DNA of 63,206 nt from Paludibacteraceae bacterium (GCA_017557345.1 JAFYZR010000124.1:1-63206); one strand, 5' to 3'. Positions 43,145-52,366 are shown, numbered from the stretch's first letter. Translations and numbers: made by a program. Notes: generated by a model from the letters alone, not told the origin.

Positions 43145-43798
43145 ATGAAAAAGATTTTAAGTCCTGAAAAGGTACAATTGGTACAAAACATTATTAATTC
43201 CGTTTTGGTAACGGCAGTTATTGCCTTGTTTATTATCTTCTTTACCGTAAAACCCGGTTCACGCAAACCTGCAGCACCTGAAGTAGAAGCAGCAGGTGAG
43301 TTAATGCCGATAGCTGTAGTGAACACGGATTCTATCCTCAAACATTATACTTTGGCCGTTGAGTCGCAAGACAAGTTGATGGCTCAGTATGAGGAGTCGA
43401 TGGTTAAGTTGGATACGAAAGCCAAAGCATTCCAGAAGGAGTATGAGACCTTCCAGCAAGACGTTCTCAATTTCCAAAAGAAATTGGAGGCCAACGCTTT
43501 CCTTAGCCGTGAGCGCGCAGAGAGCGAGCAAGCCAAACTGCAAAAGAAAGAGCAACAACTGATGGCTAAACAGCAAGACTTGGAGAACCTCCGTCAGAAG
43601 CTGAGCAACGACTTTATGAACCAGCAGGCTGAGTTGACGCAACAACTGCAAGATTCAGTTCAGCAATACTTGCGTGAATTCAATGCTGACGGTCATGTTC
43701 ATCTTATTCTTAATGATGCTGTGCTGATGAATAAAGTGGCCGGTTATGACATTACGGAAGATGTGATTGAAGCTTTGAACGCACGCTATACCAAATAA
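43145..43798 (+). CDS. OmpH/Skp-like periplasmic chaperone, membrane-anchored
   Basis: 217 residues. An uncleaved N-terminal helix at about 13-38 anchors a strand (PIAVVNTDSILKHY) and a long coiled coil (about 70-180) rich in Gln, Lys and Glu, closing with a short strand-helix part (HVHLILNDAVLMNKV...DVIEALNARY) that completes the trimer body. Skp proteins hold unfolded outer-membrane proteins. The anchor is unusual compared with soluble Skp and would fix the chaperone to the inner membrane. Encoded just before a Wzi-family outer-membrane protein. Confidence 0.85.
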   Translation: MKKILSPEKVQLVQNIINSVLVTAVIALFIIFFTVKPGSRKPAAPEVEAAGELMPIAVVNTDSILKHYTLAVESQDKLMAQYEESMVKLDTKAKAFQKEYETFQQDVLNFQKKLEANAFLSRERAESEQAKLQKKEQQLMAKQQDLENLRQKLSNDFMNQQAELTQQLQDSVQQYLREFNADGHVHLILNDAVLMNKVAGYDITEDVIEALNARYTK

Positions 43799-43814
43799 CG
43801 AGCGGTTATAAATT

Positions 43815-45635
43815 ATGGGTTATAGGTTACGGTACATATTAGTCTTTCTTCTTTGTTCCTTCCTCTTTGTGCCCGTAGAGGCGCAGCGTATTCCGCAGGC
43901 ATTGGAGTATACGGAGATTTACGACTTCATTGAGGAACTGACGAACGATGGGATCGTTTGTGCCAACGAAGCCATTAAGCCGTACACGCGTGACTATATC
44001 GCGGGGATGCTAAAGGAGGCGCAGAGCAAAGATTCGCTGTTGACTCGTCGTCAGCGCGATGACTTGCAGTTCTACATGCAGGACTATGCTTTGGAGCTCG
44101 ACACGTTGCCCGTTTACAGCAGTTACGGTCATCGGCACATAACGCAATGGATTACCGAAGTATCTAATCTATCGCTGGCTGATCCGTCGTTGCACATACT
44201 GACTAAAGACAGAGTCTTTAAAATGCGTGTTCGGCCTATATTGGGGATGGATCTGACCTATAATAGGCACGGGTTGCTAATGCACCGTTGGTATGGCGCA
44301 GATATCCAAATGGACATCGCGAAGCACCTGTCTATCTGGGGCTCGCTGCGTGATAACAGTTGGAGCGGGCAAGGCATTGACGGTTCCCGTGTCACCAAAC
44401 CAACTTACCTGAACAACCTGCCAGGCGTGCAATACAAAGAGGCGAGCTACGGCGGCGATTTCTCGGATTCGCGAGGTGGTGTGTCGCTTTATGCATGGTG
44501 GGGCAGTATCGGTATTCAGCGAGAGAGGATCCAGTGGGGTGACGCGCAGCATTGCTCGAATATCCTGTCCGGACATAACCCTGCTGTGCCGATGGTTACC
44601 CTTCAACTTACGCCTTGCAAATGGTTCCAGTTCGATTATTTCCATGCATGGCTGGTGAGCAATGTTATCGATTCCACGAATTACTATATAGAGAAAGACC
44701 GCGAGGGCGTGTTACAGCGCGAATACAGGCCTGCCAACAAGTTTATGGCGGCGAATATGTTCACGTTCATGCCGATTAAATACGTTCAGTTCTCGTTCGG
44801 TAACTCCATCGTTTACGCAGAGCGTAATGTGCAAGCGGCGTACTTCATTCCGTTTGCTTTCTATAAGTCGCTTGACCACCTGTTAACGAAGGGCTTGGGC
44901 GTGGAGAACCAGAACTCACAGGCCTTTGCTACGATTTCTATTCGTCCGACTGATCACCTGCGCTTGTACGGCTCATTCTTCCTGGATGAGTTTAAGTTCG
45001 CCCGTCTAAAGAAATCGAATCCGGAAAAGAACCCTGTTTCTTATCTCGTTGGTTTCAATTGGTCCGGTTGGCCGCCCCACGGATTCAGTCTCCGCGGAGA
45101 GTTCATGCGCTCTTACATCGCTTGCTACACGCACTCGATAGATGTGCTGGCCTATACGTCCAATAGCTATTATATGGGCCATTATATGGGCGATAACGCG
45201 CAGAGTATTTGGGTACAGCTGACCTATCGTCTGGTACGCAGTCTGCGGCTGACGTTGGATTATACGCATGACACGAAATACCGTGCATACGAATATATCC
45301 GTCATAACATTGCGGGCACAAGGGTACCGAATCCGATTATTGCGCAGAAGCCGTTTAGCGAGAAAATCTGGCGTAGCCATGAGTTTAAATTCCGTGCCCT
45401 TTACGAAGTGTTCAACAACTGCTACGCGCACGTGGACATCTGTTATAATGACACGCGTTCTTTCCTACCTACATCGGAACGCATAGAGGGAGAGGACCGG
45501 GGCTGGAATAAGGACGGCACGTCCATGGAGTTGTCCGGTGAAGCGCTAGAACGCTATTATCTGAATAAATACAGCCCTGCTTATTTCCAGGGCAGTAATA
45601 TAACCTTCACTTGTGGGCTAAGTTTCGGCTTCTAA
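43815..45635 (+). CDS. Wzi-family capsule assembly outer-membrane protein
   Basis: 606 residues. Signal peptide up to VEAQ (about 24), a helical N-terminal part (IYDFIEELTNDGIVCANEAIKPYTRDYIAGML) typical of Bacteroidota Wzi proteins, then a beta-barrel with aromatic-rich strands to the C-terminus ending in Phe. Wzi is a lectin-like barrel that holds capsule at the cell surface. The partner capsule cluster is not here. It starts 17 bases after the skp-like gene and converges with the glycosyltransferase gene. Confidence 0.8.
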   Translation: MGYRLRYILVFLLCSFLFVPVEAQRIPQALEYTEIYDFIEELTNDGIVCANEAIKPYTRDYIAGMLKEAQSKDSLLTRRQRDDLQFYMQDYALELDTLPVYSSYGHRHITQWITEVSNLSLADPSLHILTKDRVFKMRVRPILGMDLTYNRHGLLMHRWYGADIQMDIAKHLSIWGSLRDNSWSGQGIDGSRVTKPTYLNNLPGVQYKEASYGGDFSDSRGGVSLYAWWGSIGIQRERIQWGDAQHCSNILSGHNPAVPMVTLQLTPCKWFQFDYFHAWLVSNVIDSTNYYIEKDREGVLQREYRPANKFMAANMFTFMPIKYVQFSFGNSIVYAERNVQAAYFIPFAFYKSLDHLLTKGLGVENQNSQAFATISIRPTDHLRLYGSFFLDEFKFARLKKSNPEKNPVSYLVGFNWSGWPPHGFSLRGEFMRSYIACYTHSIDVLAYTSNSYYMGHYMGDNAQSIWVQLTYRLVRSLRLTLDYTHDTKYRAYEYIRHNIAGTRVPNPIIAQKPFSEKIWRSHEFKFRALYEVFNNCYAHVDICYNDTRSFLPTSERIEGEDRGWNKDGTSMELSGEALERYYLNKYSPAYFQGSNITFTCGLSFGF

Positions 45636-45640
45636 GAGGA

Positions 45641-46582
45641 TTAGCGGCAATAATTGACGCGCATCTTATGGAAGTCCCTGCGAGCCTCAAAGACGGCTTT
45701 AAAACTCTTCGGACGGCCTTGCAGCAGATAGAAGAAAGCCGCGGCGTAGTCTAAGAAGAAACGTATAAAGAGCACTCCAAACGGGTGCTTTTTATTTTTG
45801 TATATCATCAGCAGGTTATTGCGATGATTGAGATAGTTCTTGCGTGGGTTATCGTAATGCAGCGACCCTCCTCCGAGGTGGAATACCGTGCTTTGTGGCA
45901 CACACACAAGTCGCCAACCGGCATTTCTCATGCGCCAGCAAAGGTCAATCTCCTCCATATGCGCAAAGAACGAAGCATCCAGGCCGCCTAACTCCTTATA
46001 CACTTTTGTGCGCACGCACATGCAAGCGCCCGAAGTCCAATCCACATCGATAACCGAGTCGTACTGGCCTTTGTCTTCTTCCACGTGCCACAACACCCGT
46101 CCGCGGCAATAAGGGTAACCCAAGGCATTTACGAAGCCTCCTGCAGCACCCGCGTGCTCAAAGAACGACTTGTTCTTCCAACTGCGTATCTTCGGCTGCA
46201 CAGCCGCTACGTCCGGATGCGTTTCAAGATAATCGAGTAGGGGCTCTAACCATCCTTTCGGTGTCTCTACGTCCGAATTGAGAAGCACGACGAACTCGCT
46301 GTCCACTTGCTCAATGGCGCGGTTGTAGCCCTCTGCAAAGCCGTAGTTCTTGTCCAGGACGATCATCTTAACCGTCGGGAACTCCTTGGCTAACACATCC
46401 AGACTAGTGTCTGTACTGCCATTGTCCGCCACGATGAGTTCCGTCTGAATGATGACATCTGAATTCTGAAGACTCTCAACCACCGACGGCAGGTACCGGC
46501 GTAGCATCTCTGCGCCGTTCCAGTTTAATATGATTACTGAGCAGGTCTTTTCCACTTCCATCTGTTGTGACTCCATAGCCAT
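45641..46582 (-). CDS. Family 2 glycosyltransferase (rhamnosyltransferase-like)
   Basis: 313 residues; starts at 46582, 46576 or 46561 are possible. SVIILNWNGAEMLRRYLPSV, VADNGSTDTSLDVL and FVVLLNSDVETPKGWL are GT2 motifs; DWTSGACMCVRTKVYKELGGLDASFFAHMEEIDLCWRMRNAGWRL is the acceptor and catalytic region of the GT2 family that includes rhamnosyl transferases. A basic C-terminal hydrophobic stretch may touch the membrane. It overlaps the acyltransferase gene upstream, so both lie in the cdsA operon. Confidence 0.92.
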   Translation of the reverse strand: MAMESQQMEVEKTCSVIILNWNGAEMLRRYLPSVVESLQNSDVIIQTELIVADNGSTDTSLDVLAKEFPTVKMIVLDKNYGFAEGYNRAIEQVDSEFVVLLNSDVETPKGWLEPLLDYLETHPDVAAVQPKIRSWKNKSFFEHAGAAGGFVNALGYPYCRGRVLWHVEEDKGQYDSVIDVDWTSGACMCVRTKVYKELGGLDASFFAHMEEIDLCWRMRNAGWRLVCVPQSTVFHLGGGSLHYDNPRKNYLNHRNNLLMIYKNKKHPFGVLFIRFFLDYAAAFFYLLQGRPKSFKAVFEARRDFHKMRVNYCR

Positions 46583-47406
46583 AAATAAGGTTGTTCTTTA
46601 ATATTTGCTTCGAGTTCTTGTGCATAGCGGCGGGTTATCTCGCCTAGCGGCAGCTCTTGCGGATTGGCCGCCAGCAGTTTCAGTTCCACCGTATAATAGC
46701 CCCGTTTGACACGCAGCACCTTGCCGTAAAAGACAGGGTAGTTGAATTTAGCGGCCAGCACTTCTCCACCATCCACAAAGCCGGTCTCTTGGTTCAGAAA
46801 AGTGAGCCATGTGCGTGTCACTTCCGGCCGTGGCTTCTGGTCGCTGTTCAAGCCCCATAGCACGGGTTTCTTCTCATTCTTGAGTCGTACCATTTCCCGC
46901 AGTACCCGTTGTTTCTCCACGTAAATGCCTTTCCATTTGGCGCGCAGGCTCATCATTAGGTCGTCCACCCGTTTGTTCTTCAGTTTGCGGTATACTTTGG
47001 CCACCCTCACAGCGGGATCTACCAAGTCGCCGACAGCCGCCAGCCATTCCCAGTTGCCCATGTGCGTGAACATGCTTATCACGCCTCCGGAAGTGTGTAT
47101 ATAACGCTGCGCCTCGTCCAGATTGCGGATCTCCATGCGTTGTGTCATCTCTTCATTGGAGCGGCCGTAGCAATAGATGATCTCCACGATCAGGTCGCAG
47201 AACTGGTGATAGAAAGCGCGTGCTATCTGTTGTCGCTCCGCCTCGCTCTTCTCCGGAAAGGAGTTGCGCAGGTTCTTGGCCACTATCTTTCGCCGATAAC
47301 GCGCTACATGATAAACCAGCGGAAAGAGCAACCAATCCGAGATCCAGTAATGTACGGCAACCGGCAAACGGCTTAAAAGAGTGGTACAATATAATAGCAT
47401 AACCAA
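46534..47406 (-). CDS. LpxL/HtrB-like lipid A acyltransferase
   Basis: 290 residues. N-terminal hydrophobic helix, then the acyltransferase motif H-x4-[DE] in MFTHMGNWEW, with VAKVYRKLKNKRVDD and WGLNSDQKPRPEVTRTWLTFLNQETGF completing the family pattern. It should add a secondary acyl chain to lipid A or ornithine lipid. It overlaps cdsA by 34 bases and the glycosyltransferase by up to 49. Confidence 0.9.
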   Translation of the reverse strand: MVMLLYCTTLLSRLPVAVHYWISDWLLFPLVYHVARYRRKIVAKNLRNSFPEKSEAERQQIARAFYHQFCDLIVEIIYCYGRSNEEMTQRMEIRNLDEAQRYIHTSGGVISMFTHMGNWEWLAAVGDLVDPAVRVAKVYRKLKNKRVDDLMMSLRAKWKGIYVEKQRVLREMVRLKNEKKPVLWGLNSDQKPRPEVTRTWLTFLNQETGFVDGGEVLAAKFNYPVFYGKVLRVKRGYYTVELKLLAANPQELPLGEITRRYAQELEANIKEQPYLWLWSHNRWKWKRPAQ

Positions 47407-48251
47407 CAGAACGAAGTGATAATAGGTGCTGCCAGCAGTACGCTGTCAAAGCGGTCAAGCACACCTCCATGCCCGGGCAGAAAACGACCGGAGTCTTTAA
47501 CTCCGAGGGAACGCTTCATGACGCTCTCCATCAAGTCGCCAAACGTACCGAAACCGCTTACCAGGAATGCAAAGATAGCCGTTGTAAGCGCTCCGCGACC
47601 TTCCACAATGATGGCATCGAACCAACCGAAATACCAAAGCAGGAACGCACCGCCAAGGGCAAAGACAAAACCGCCGATAAGGCCTTCCCAGCTCTTCTTC
47701 GGGCTCACATGAGGAATCATCTTATGATTGCCTTTCTTGCGTTTGGCCGTCAGACTGCCCACGCAATAGGCACCGGTGTCATTCACCCAGATCAGCACAA
47801 AGAGCGCTAAGACAAGCCATTTGTCCAGGAAATAAAGGAACGCCAGCGATGCCAAAGGGGCCACAATCATCATCTGCGAAATAAACAGATTGCCCCAGTT
47901 CTGCAACGGACGCTCGGAATGATTCCAGATCTCGTCCAGCAAGGCAAAAATAACCACCGGCAGATAGGCTATAGCCAGAATGATTCCGAAGGCCCGATAG
48001 TTCTGTGCCGAGCCCTCCACGCGCCATGCCAGGCTATCCGCCATGAGACATAACAGGATGGTGGCAAGACAGGAATAGATCCGTAGCGCACGGGGAGATT
48101 TGACTAAACGGTGGAATTCATCCTCCGCCAGAAGACAAATGATTAGGAAAATGCCTATAAAAGAGTAGGGATTCCATAGGATAGCGCCTACCATCGTGGC
48201 TACAAATACTGCCCCGCTAAGGGTCCGTTTGACTAATTCTGTCATATTCAT
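47373..48251 (-). CDS. cdsA: Phosphatidate cytidylyltransferase
   Basis: 292 residues from ATG 48251, chosen because an in-frame ATG at 48269 is upstream of the predicted transcription start. About eight membrane helices, and the C-terminal CdsA signature S-x-KSWEG...DSGRFLPGHGGVLDRFDS with catalytic Asp. It makes CDP-diacylglycerol, the precursor of phospholipids. First gene of a leftward envelope operon. Confidence 0.94.
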   Translation of the reverse strand: MNMTELVKRTLSGAVFVATMVGAILWNPYSFIGIFLIICLLAEDEFHRLVKSPRALRIYSCLATILLCLMADSLAWRVEGSAQNYRAFGIILAIAYLPVVIFALLDEIWNHSERPLQNWGNLFISQMMIVAPLASLAFLYFLDKWLVLALFVLIWVNDTGAYCVGSLTAKRKKGNHKMIPHVSPKKSWEGLIGGFVFALGGAFLLWYFGWFDAIIVEGRGALTTAIFAFLVSGFGTFGDLMESVMKRSLGVKDSGRFLPGHGGVLDRFDSVLLAAPIITSFCWLCYYIVPLF

Positions 48252-48266
48252 TTCAATTTTGCGCTG

Positions 48267-48298
48267 CAAAATTACTAAAAAAAATTGACTTATGCAAA
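48267..48298 (-). promoter_or_regulatory. Promoter of the cdsA operon
   Basis: Minus strand TTTG (48295-48298), 20-base spacer, TAATTTTG (48267-48274), extended -33 TTTGCATAAGTC. Leader about 10 bases. Confidence 0.85.
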
Positions 48299-48330
48299 TT
48301 ATAAAGCATTTTTTTGCAAATTCGGAGAGA

Positions 48331-48418
48331 AAAATAGAACATTTTTATATAGGTGTTGCATAGGTAATAACCTCGACATAATACCGATGAGATCCCGATG
48401 GGAAAAATTGAACATTTT
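48331..48418. repeat. Dispersed phased element, copy 2 (88 bp)
   Basis: AAAATAGAACATTTT (48331-48345), a diverged spacer, three CGA units (CGACATAATAC 48374-48384, CGATGAGATCC, CGATGGGAAAA) and AAAATTGAACATTTT (48404-48418). Terminal repeats start 73 bp apart. The last CGA unit overlaps the right repeat by three bases. Confidence 0.88.
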
Positions 48419-48459
48419 ATGAATATGCAGACAGAAAAAATCAGATTTATGCAATTAAA

Positions 48460-48491
48460 TTTGCACATGTCAAAATTTTTTTGTACCTTTG
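48460..48491 (+). promoter_or_regulatory. Promoter of the carboxyltransferase gene
   Basis: TTTG (48460-48463), 20-base spacer, TACCTTTG (48484-48491), palindrome ACCTTTGC-ACCC-GCAAAGGT at 48485-48504. The region upstream is shared with 27866-27910. The leader before ATG 48554 is about 55 bases. Confidence 0.88.
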
Positions 48492-48553
48492 CACCCGCAA
48501 AGGTGTGTGTCACAGCGCACCGGTTAATTGTGAGCTTAAAAATAACACATTAT

Positions 48554-50188
48554 ATGAGTAAAAAAGAGATTCAATTTTCGTTGGTTTACCGCGACATGTG
48601 GCAGAGTAGCGGTAAGTATGTCCCCCGCAAAGATCAGTTGGCGCGCGTGGCGCCGGTCATCATTGACATGGGGTGTTTCGACCGCGTGGAGACGAATGGC
48701 GGCGCAAGTGAGCAAGTAAACCTGTTGTACGGTGAAAACCCCAATCAGGCAGTACGTACGTTTACCAAGCCTTTTAACGAGGCAGGCATCAAGACCCATA
48801 TGTTGGACCGCGGTCTGAACGCGTTACGTATGAACCCCGTTCCCGCGGATGTGCGTAAGCTGATGTATAAGGTAAAACATGCGCAAGGCGTGGACATCAC
48901 ACGTATCTTCTGCGGTCTGAATGACCCGCGTAACATCATTCCGTCCATCAAATGGGCGAAAGAGGCAGGCATGACGGCCCAGGCGACGATGTGTATGACC
49001 TATTCGCCGGTACATACCGTTGAATACTACGTAAACCTTGCCGAGGAGCTGATTGCCAACGGCGCACAGGAGATATGCTTGAAGGATATGGCAGGTATCG
49101 GCCGTCCGACAATGCTCGGTGCCATCGTGGCAGCCATCAAAGCCAAACATCCGGATATCATCATCCAATACCACGGTCATACAGGCCCCGGTTTCTCCGT
49201 AGCCTCGATGCTCGAGATTGCCAAAGCCGGTGGTGACGTGTTCGATGTGGCTATCGAACCGCTCAGCTGGGGTATGGTGCACCCGGATGTGATCACCATC
49301 CAAGCGATGTTCCGCGAGGCAGGCTTCCTGGTGAAAGATATCAACATGAAAGCCTACATGGAAGCACGCAAACTGACGCAAGAGTTTATCGATGACTTCC
49401 TCGGCTACTGGATCGACCCGCGTAACAGCAAGATGACGTCTTTGCTCGTTGGTTGCGGTCTGCCGGGCGGTATGATGGGCTCGCTGATGGCTGACCTCAA
49501 AGGTCTGCATGCGGCTATCAACGCCAACCTGGCTAAACGCGGAGAGCATACGTTAAGCGAAGATGAGCTGCTTGTGGAACTGTTCCAGGAAGTGCAGCGC
49601 GTATGGCCGATGCTCGGTACCCCGTGTCTGGTAACGCCGTTCTCGCAATACGTTAAGAATGCCGCGCTGATGAATATCTTCAGCCGTTCGATGGGCGAGA
49701 AACCGTTCACGCGTATGGATCCGGCTATGTGGGGCATGATACTCGGCAAGTCCGGCAAACTGCCCGGCACACTGGCTCCGGAGATCATCGAACTGGCGAA
49801 AGAGAAGGGTATGGAGTTCTATACCGACGACCCGCAGGCCCTTTATCCGGACGTGCTGCCGCAATACATCAAGGAGATGAAAGAACTGGGTTGGGATCGC
49901 GGACAAGACGACGAAGAGCTTTTCGAGTTCGCCATGCACGACAAGCAGTACCGCGAGTATAAGTCCGGTCTGGCCAAAGAGCAGTTCAACAAGGAATTGG
50001 CACAGAAGAGGGGCGCGAAAGTGGAGATTCCAAAAGCCGCTCCTGCTGCACAGAATGCCGCTAACAACGATCTGGCAGCCGTGGCATATGCCCTTTATTT
50101 GGCTGGCAAGAAACCCAAAGAGGGTATTATTGCATTGCCGACCATCCGTCCTACAGCATGGAATCATAAACATTTTACTTTGAAATAA
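48554..50188 (+). CDS. Biotin-dependent carboxyltransferase subunit (OadA/pyruvate carboxylase B-like), without biotin domain
   Basis: 544 residues from ATG 48554; the frame opens at 48398 but that part spans the promoter. The HMGL-like TIM barrel has SLVYRDMWQSSGKYV in place of the usual RDAHQS, KDMAGIGRP with the metal-site lysine, and YHGHTGPGF with the metal histidines. The conserved carboxylase domain follows. The biotinyl domain with its MKM lysine is absent; a Pro/Ala linker leads instead to a short NNDLAAVAYALYLAGKKP helix. It should transfer CO2 to or from pyruvate, oxaloacetate or a related acid together with separate biotin and pump subunits. Confidence 0.85.
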   Translation: MSKKEIQFSLVYRDMWQSSGKYVPRKDQLARVAPVIIDMGCFDRVETNGGASEQVNLLYGENPNQAVRTFTKPFNEAGIKTHMLDRGLNALRMNPVPADVRKLMYKVKHAQGVDITRIFCGLNDPRNIIPSIKWAKEAGMTAQATMCMTYSPVHTVEYYVNLAEELIANGAQEICLKDMAGIGRPTMLGAIVAAIKAKHPDIIIQYHGHTGPGFSVASMLEIAKAGGDVFDVAIEPLSWGMVHPDVITIQAMFREAGFLVKDINMKAYMEARKLTQEFIDDFLGYWIDPRNSKMTSLLVGCGLPGGMMGSLMADLKGLHAAINANLAKRGEHTLSEDELLVELFQEVQRVWPMLGTPCLVTPFSQYVKNAALMNIFSRSMGEKPFTRMDPAMWGMILGKSGKLPGTLAPEIIELAKEKGMEFYTDDPQALYPDVLPQYIKEMKELGWDRGQDDEELFEFAMHDKQYREYKSGLAKEQFNKELAQKRGAKVEIPKAAPAAQNAANNDLAAVAYALYLAGKKPKEGIIALPTIRPTAWNHKHFTLK

Positions 50189-50206
50189 AAATGAAGGTTC
50201 GTGCTA

Positions 50207-50237
50207 GTCGAGTGTAAGCTTGCTTACGCAGCTCGAC
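50207..50237 (+). promoter_or_regulatory. Strong hairpin between the carboxyltransferase and serC
   Basis: GTCGAG (50207-50212) pairs with CTCGAC (50232-50237) and GTAAGC (50214-50219) with GCTTAC (50222-50227) around a TT loop. There is no T-run, so it is not an ordinary terminator. It lies 32 bases before serC and could be an RNA processing site, attenuator or protein-binding element. Confidence 0.6.
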
Positions 50238-50268
50238 GACGCCGAAACTCCATAATTTAATTTAAATT

Positions 50269-51348
50269 ATGAAAAAGTACAATTTTAATGCGGGACCGAG
50301 TATCCTCCCGCAGGAAGTGATCAAACAAACGGCTGAAGCCGTACTCGATTTCCAAGGTGAAGGTCTTTCCGTATTGGAGATCTCTCACCGTGCCAAGTAT
50401 TTCCAGCCCGTCATGGACGAGGCGGAAGCGCTGATGAAAGAGTTGCTGAACGTGCCAGAGGGTTACCGCGTGCTCTTCCTGGGCGGTGGTGCCAGCCTGC
50501 AGTTCTGCATGGTTCCGTTTAACATGCTTGAGAAAAAAGCTGCATACCTGAATACCGGCGTATGGAGCAAGAAAGCGCTGAAGGAAGCCAAAGGCTTCGG
50601 CGAAGCAGTGGAAGTAGCAGCCAGCACGGATTCCATCCCGATGGACTTTGAGATCCCGCAGGACTCCGATTATTTCCATATCACGACGAACAATACTATC
50701 TTCGGTACGGAAATCAACGACGACAAACTCGCTGAGATTTACCGCAAGAAAGGCAATGTACCTTTGATTGCCGACATGAGTTCGGATATCTTGAGCCGTC
50801 CTATTGACGTCAGCCAGTATGATATTATCTACGGCGGTGCACAGAAGAACCTGGCTCCGGCCGGTGTGACCTTCGTCATAATCAAAGAGAGCTGTCTTGG
50901 TCGCGTAAGCCGTTATATCCCGACAATGCTCAACTACCAGACCCATATTGACGGCGGTTCGATGTTCAATACACCTCCTGTTCTGCCCGTTTATACCGCT
51001 CTGCTGACGCTCCGCTGGCTCAAGGCAAACGGTGGTGTGAAATGGATTGAGGCTCGTAACAAAGCCAAAGCCGACCTGCTGTACGGATGTCTGGATAACT
51101 CCAAACTGTTCATGCCGACCATCTCTAAGAAAGAGGACCGTAGCCGCATGAATATCTGTTTCGTCTTCAAGCCGGAGTACGCCGAGCTGCAAGATGACTT
51201 CTTCAAGTTTGCTACCGAGCGCGGCATGGTAGGTATCAAGGGTCACCGTCTCGTTGGCGGTTTCCGTGCTTCATGCTACAACGCGATGGACCTCGAAGGC
51301 GTGCAAGCTTTAGTGGATTGCATTAAAGAGTACGAGAAACTGCATTAA
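50269..51348 (+). CDS. serC: Phosphoserine aminotransferase
   Basis: 359 residues. [18 protein letters not shown] is the family opening, [10 protein letters not shown] binds phosphate, and the PLP lysine lies in [12 protein letters not shown]. The C-terminal [16 protein letters not shown] is the substrate-binding end. The enzyme makes 3-phosphoserine from phosphohydroxypyruvate. serA follows within 85 bases, a standard Bacteroidota pairing. Confidence 0.97.
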   Translation: MKKYNFNAGPSILPQEVIKQTAEAVLDFQGEGLSVLEISHRAKYFQPVMDEAEALMKELLNVPEGYRVLFLGGGASLQFCMVPFNMLEKKAAYLNTGVWSKKALKEAKGFGEAVEVAASTDSIPMDFEIPQDSDYFHITTNNTIFGTEINDDKLAEIYRKKGNVPLIADMSSDILSRPIDVSQYDIIYGGAQKNLAPAGVTFVIIKESCLGRVSRYIPTMLNYQTHIDGGSMFNTPPVLPVYTALLTLRWLKANGGVKWIEARNKAKADLLYGCLDNSKLFMPTISKKEDRSRMNICFVFKPEYAELQDDFFKFATERGMVGIKGHRLVGGFRASCYNAMDLEGVQALVDCIKEYEKLH

Positions 51349-51433
51349 TATGCCGTACTTCTCATTTCATCATTCAGAACCAACCAGGAAGAAAACGGTG
51401 CCAGCCGAGTTCTTCACAACACTTGTACATAAA

Positions 51434-52354
51434 ATGAAAGTTTTAGTTGCAACAGAGAAACCCTTTGCCAAAGTGGCCGTGGACGGCATACGCGAAGTGG
51501 TAGAAGCAGCAGGTTATGAACTGGCGCTGCTCGAGAAATACACAGATAAACAGCAACTGCTGAATGCAGTAGCCGATGCAGATGCAATCATTATTCGTTC
51601 CGACATTATCGACGAGACCGTCTTGAACGCAGCCAAGCAGTTGAAGATTGTTGTGCGTGCCGGTGCCGGCTATGATAACATCGATCTCAATGCGGCTACA
51701 AAGCACAACGTAGTAGCCATGAATACCCCCGGCCAGAACAGTAATGCGGTTGCAGAGCTGGCTCTCGGTCTGATGGTATATGCCGTTCGTAACCTGTATA
51801 ACGGCACCAGCGGAACCGAACTGAAAGGCAAGAAACTGGGCATCCATGCGTTCGGAAATGTTGGCCGTAATGTGGCACGTATTGCTCAGGGCTTTGGCAT
51901 GGAAGTGTTTGCATACGATGCTTACTGCCCCGACGAGGCTATGATTGCAGCAGCAGTAACGCCGGTACACAGCGCAGCGGATCTATATAAAAACTGCAAC
52001 ATTGTTAGCCTTCATATCCCGGCTACCGACGAGACGAAGAACAGTATTAACCATGACCTGGTGAACCTCATGCCGAAAGGTGGCATCTTAGTCAATACAG
52101 CCCGCAAGGAAGTGATTGACGAGGAGGGTCTGATTAGCTTAATGCAGGAACGTCCGGACTTGAAGTATATGACGGATATTATGCCCGCAGCCGATACGAA
52201 GTTCCGTACATTATTCGAAGGAAGGTACTTCGCAACGCCAAAGAAGATGGGCGCACAGACAGCCGAGGCAAATATCAATGCCGGAATTGCTGCCGCTAAA
52301 CAGATCGTGGACTTCTTCGTGAACGGTAACACAAGATTCCAAGTGAATAAATAA
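51434..52354 (+). CDS. serA: D-3-phosphoglycerate dehydrogenase, short form
   Basis: 306 residues from ATG 51434; the frame opens at 51350 but the extra 28 residues do not resemble the family. VRAGAGYDNIDLNAATKHNV, the Rossmann motif HAFGNVGRNVARIAQGFG and LVNTARKEVIDEEGL are the 2-hydroxyacid dehydrogenase signatures. There is no C-terminal ACT domain, so feedback by serine as in E. coli is not expected. It forms the first step of serine synthesis and lies after serC. Confidence 0.93.
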   Translation: MKVLVATEKPFAKVAVDGIREVVEAAGYELALLEKYTDKQQLLNAVADADAIIIRSDIIDETVLNAAKQLKIVVRAGAGYDNIDLNAATKHNVVAMNTPGQNSNAVAELALGLMVYAVRNLYNGTSGTELKGKKLGIHAFGNVGRNVARIAQGFGMEVFAYDAYCPDEAMIAAAVTPVHSAADLYKNCNIVSLHIPATDETKNSINHDLVNLMPKGGILVNTARKEVIDEEGLISLMQERPDLKYMTDIMPAADTKFRTLFEGRYFATPKKMGAQTAEANINAGIAAAKQIVDFFVNGNTRFQVNK

Positions 52355-52366
52355 AAATTCCCTGCA

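Noticed and set aside
45641-48251. Possible capsule or O-antigen cluster around Wzi, acyltransferase and glycosyltransferases
   Set aside because: Only one glycosyltransferase, no flippase, polymerase or sugar-nucleotide genes, and the genes lie on opposite strands; ordinary envelope genes explain the region.
48398-48553. Upstream extension of the carboxyltransferase
   Set aside because: It covers the dispersed element's end and the promoter at 48460-48491; the protein family starts at ATG 48554.
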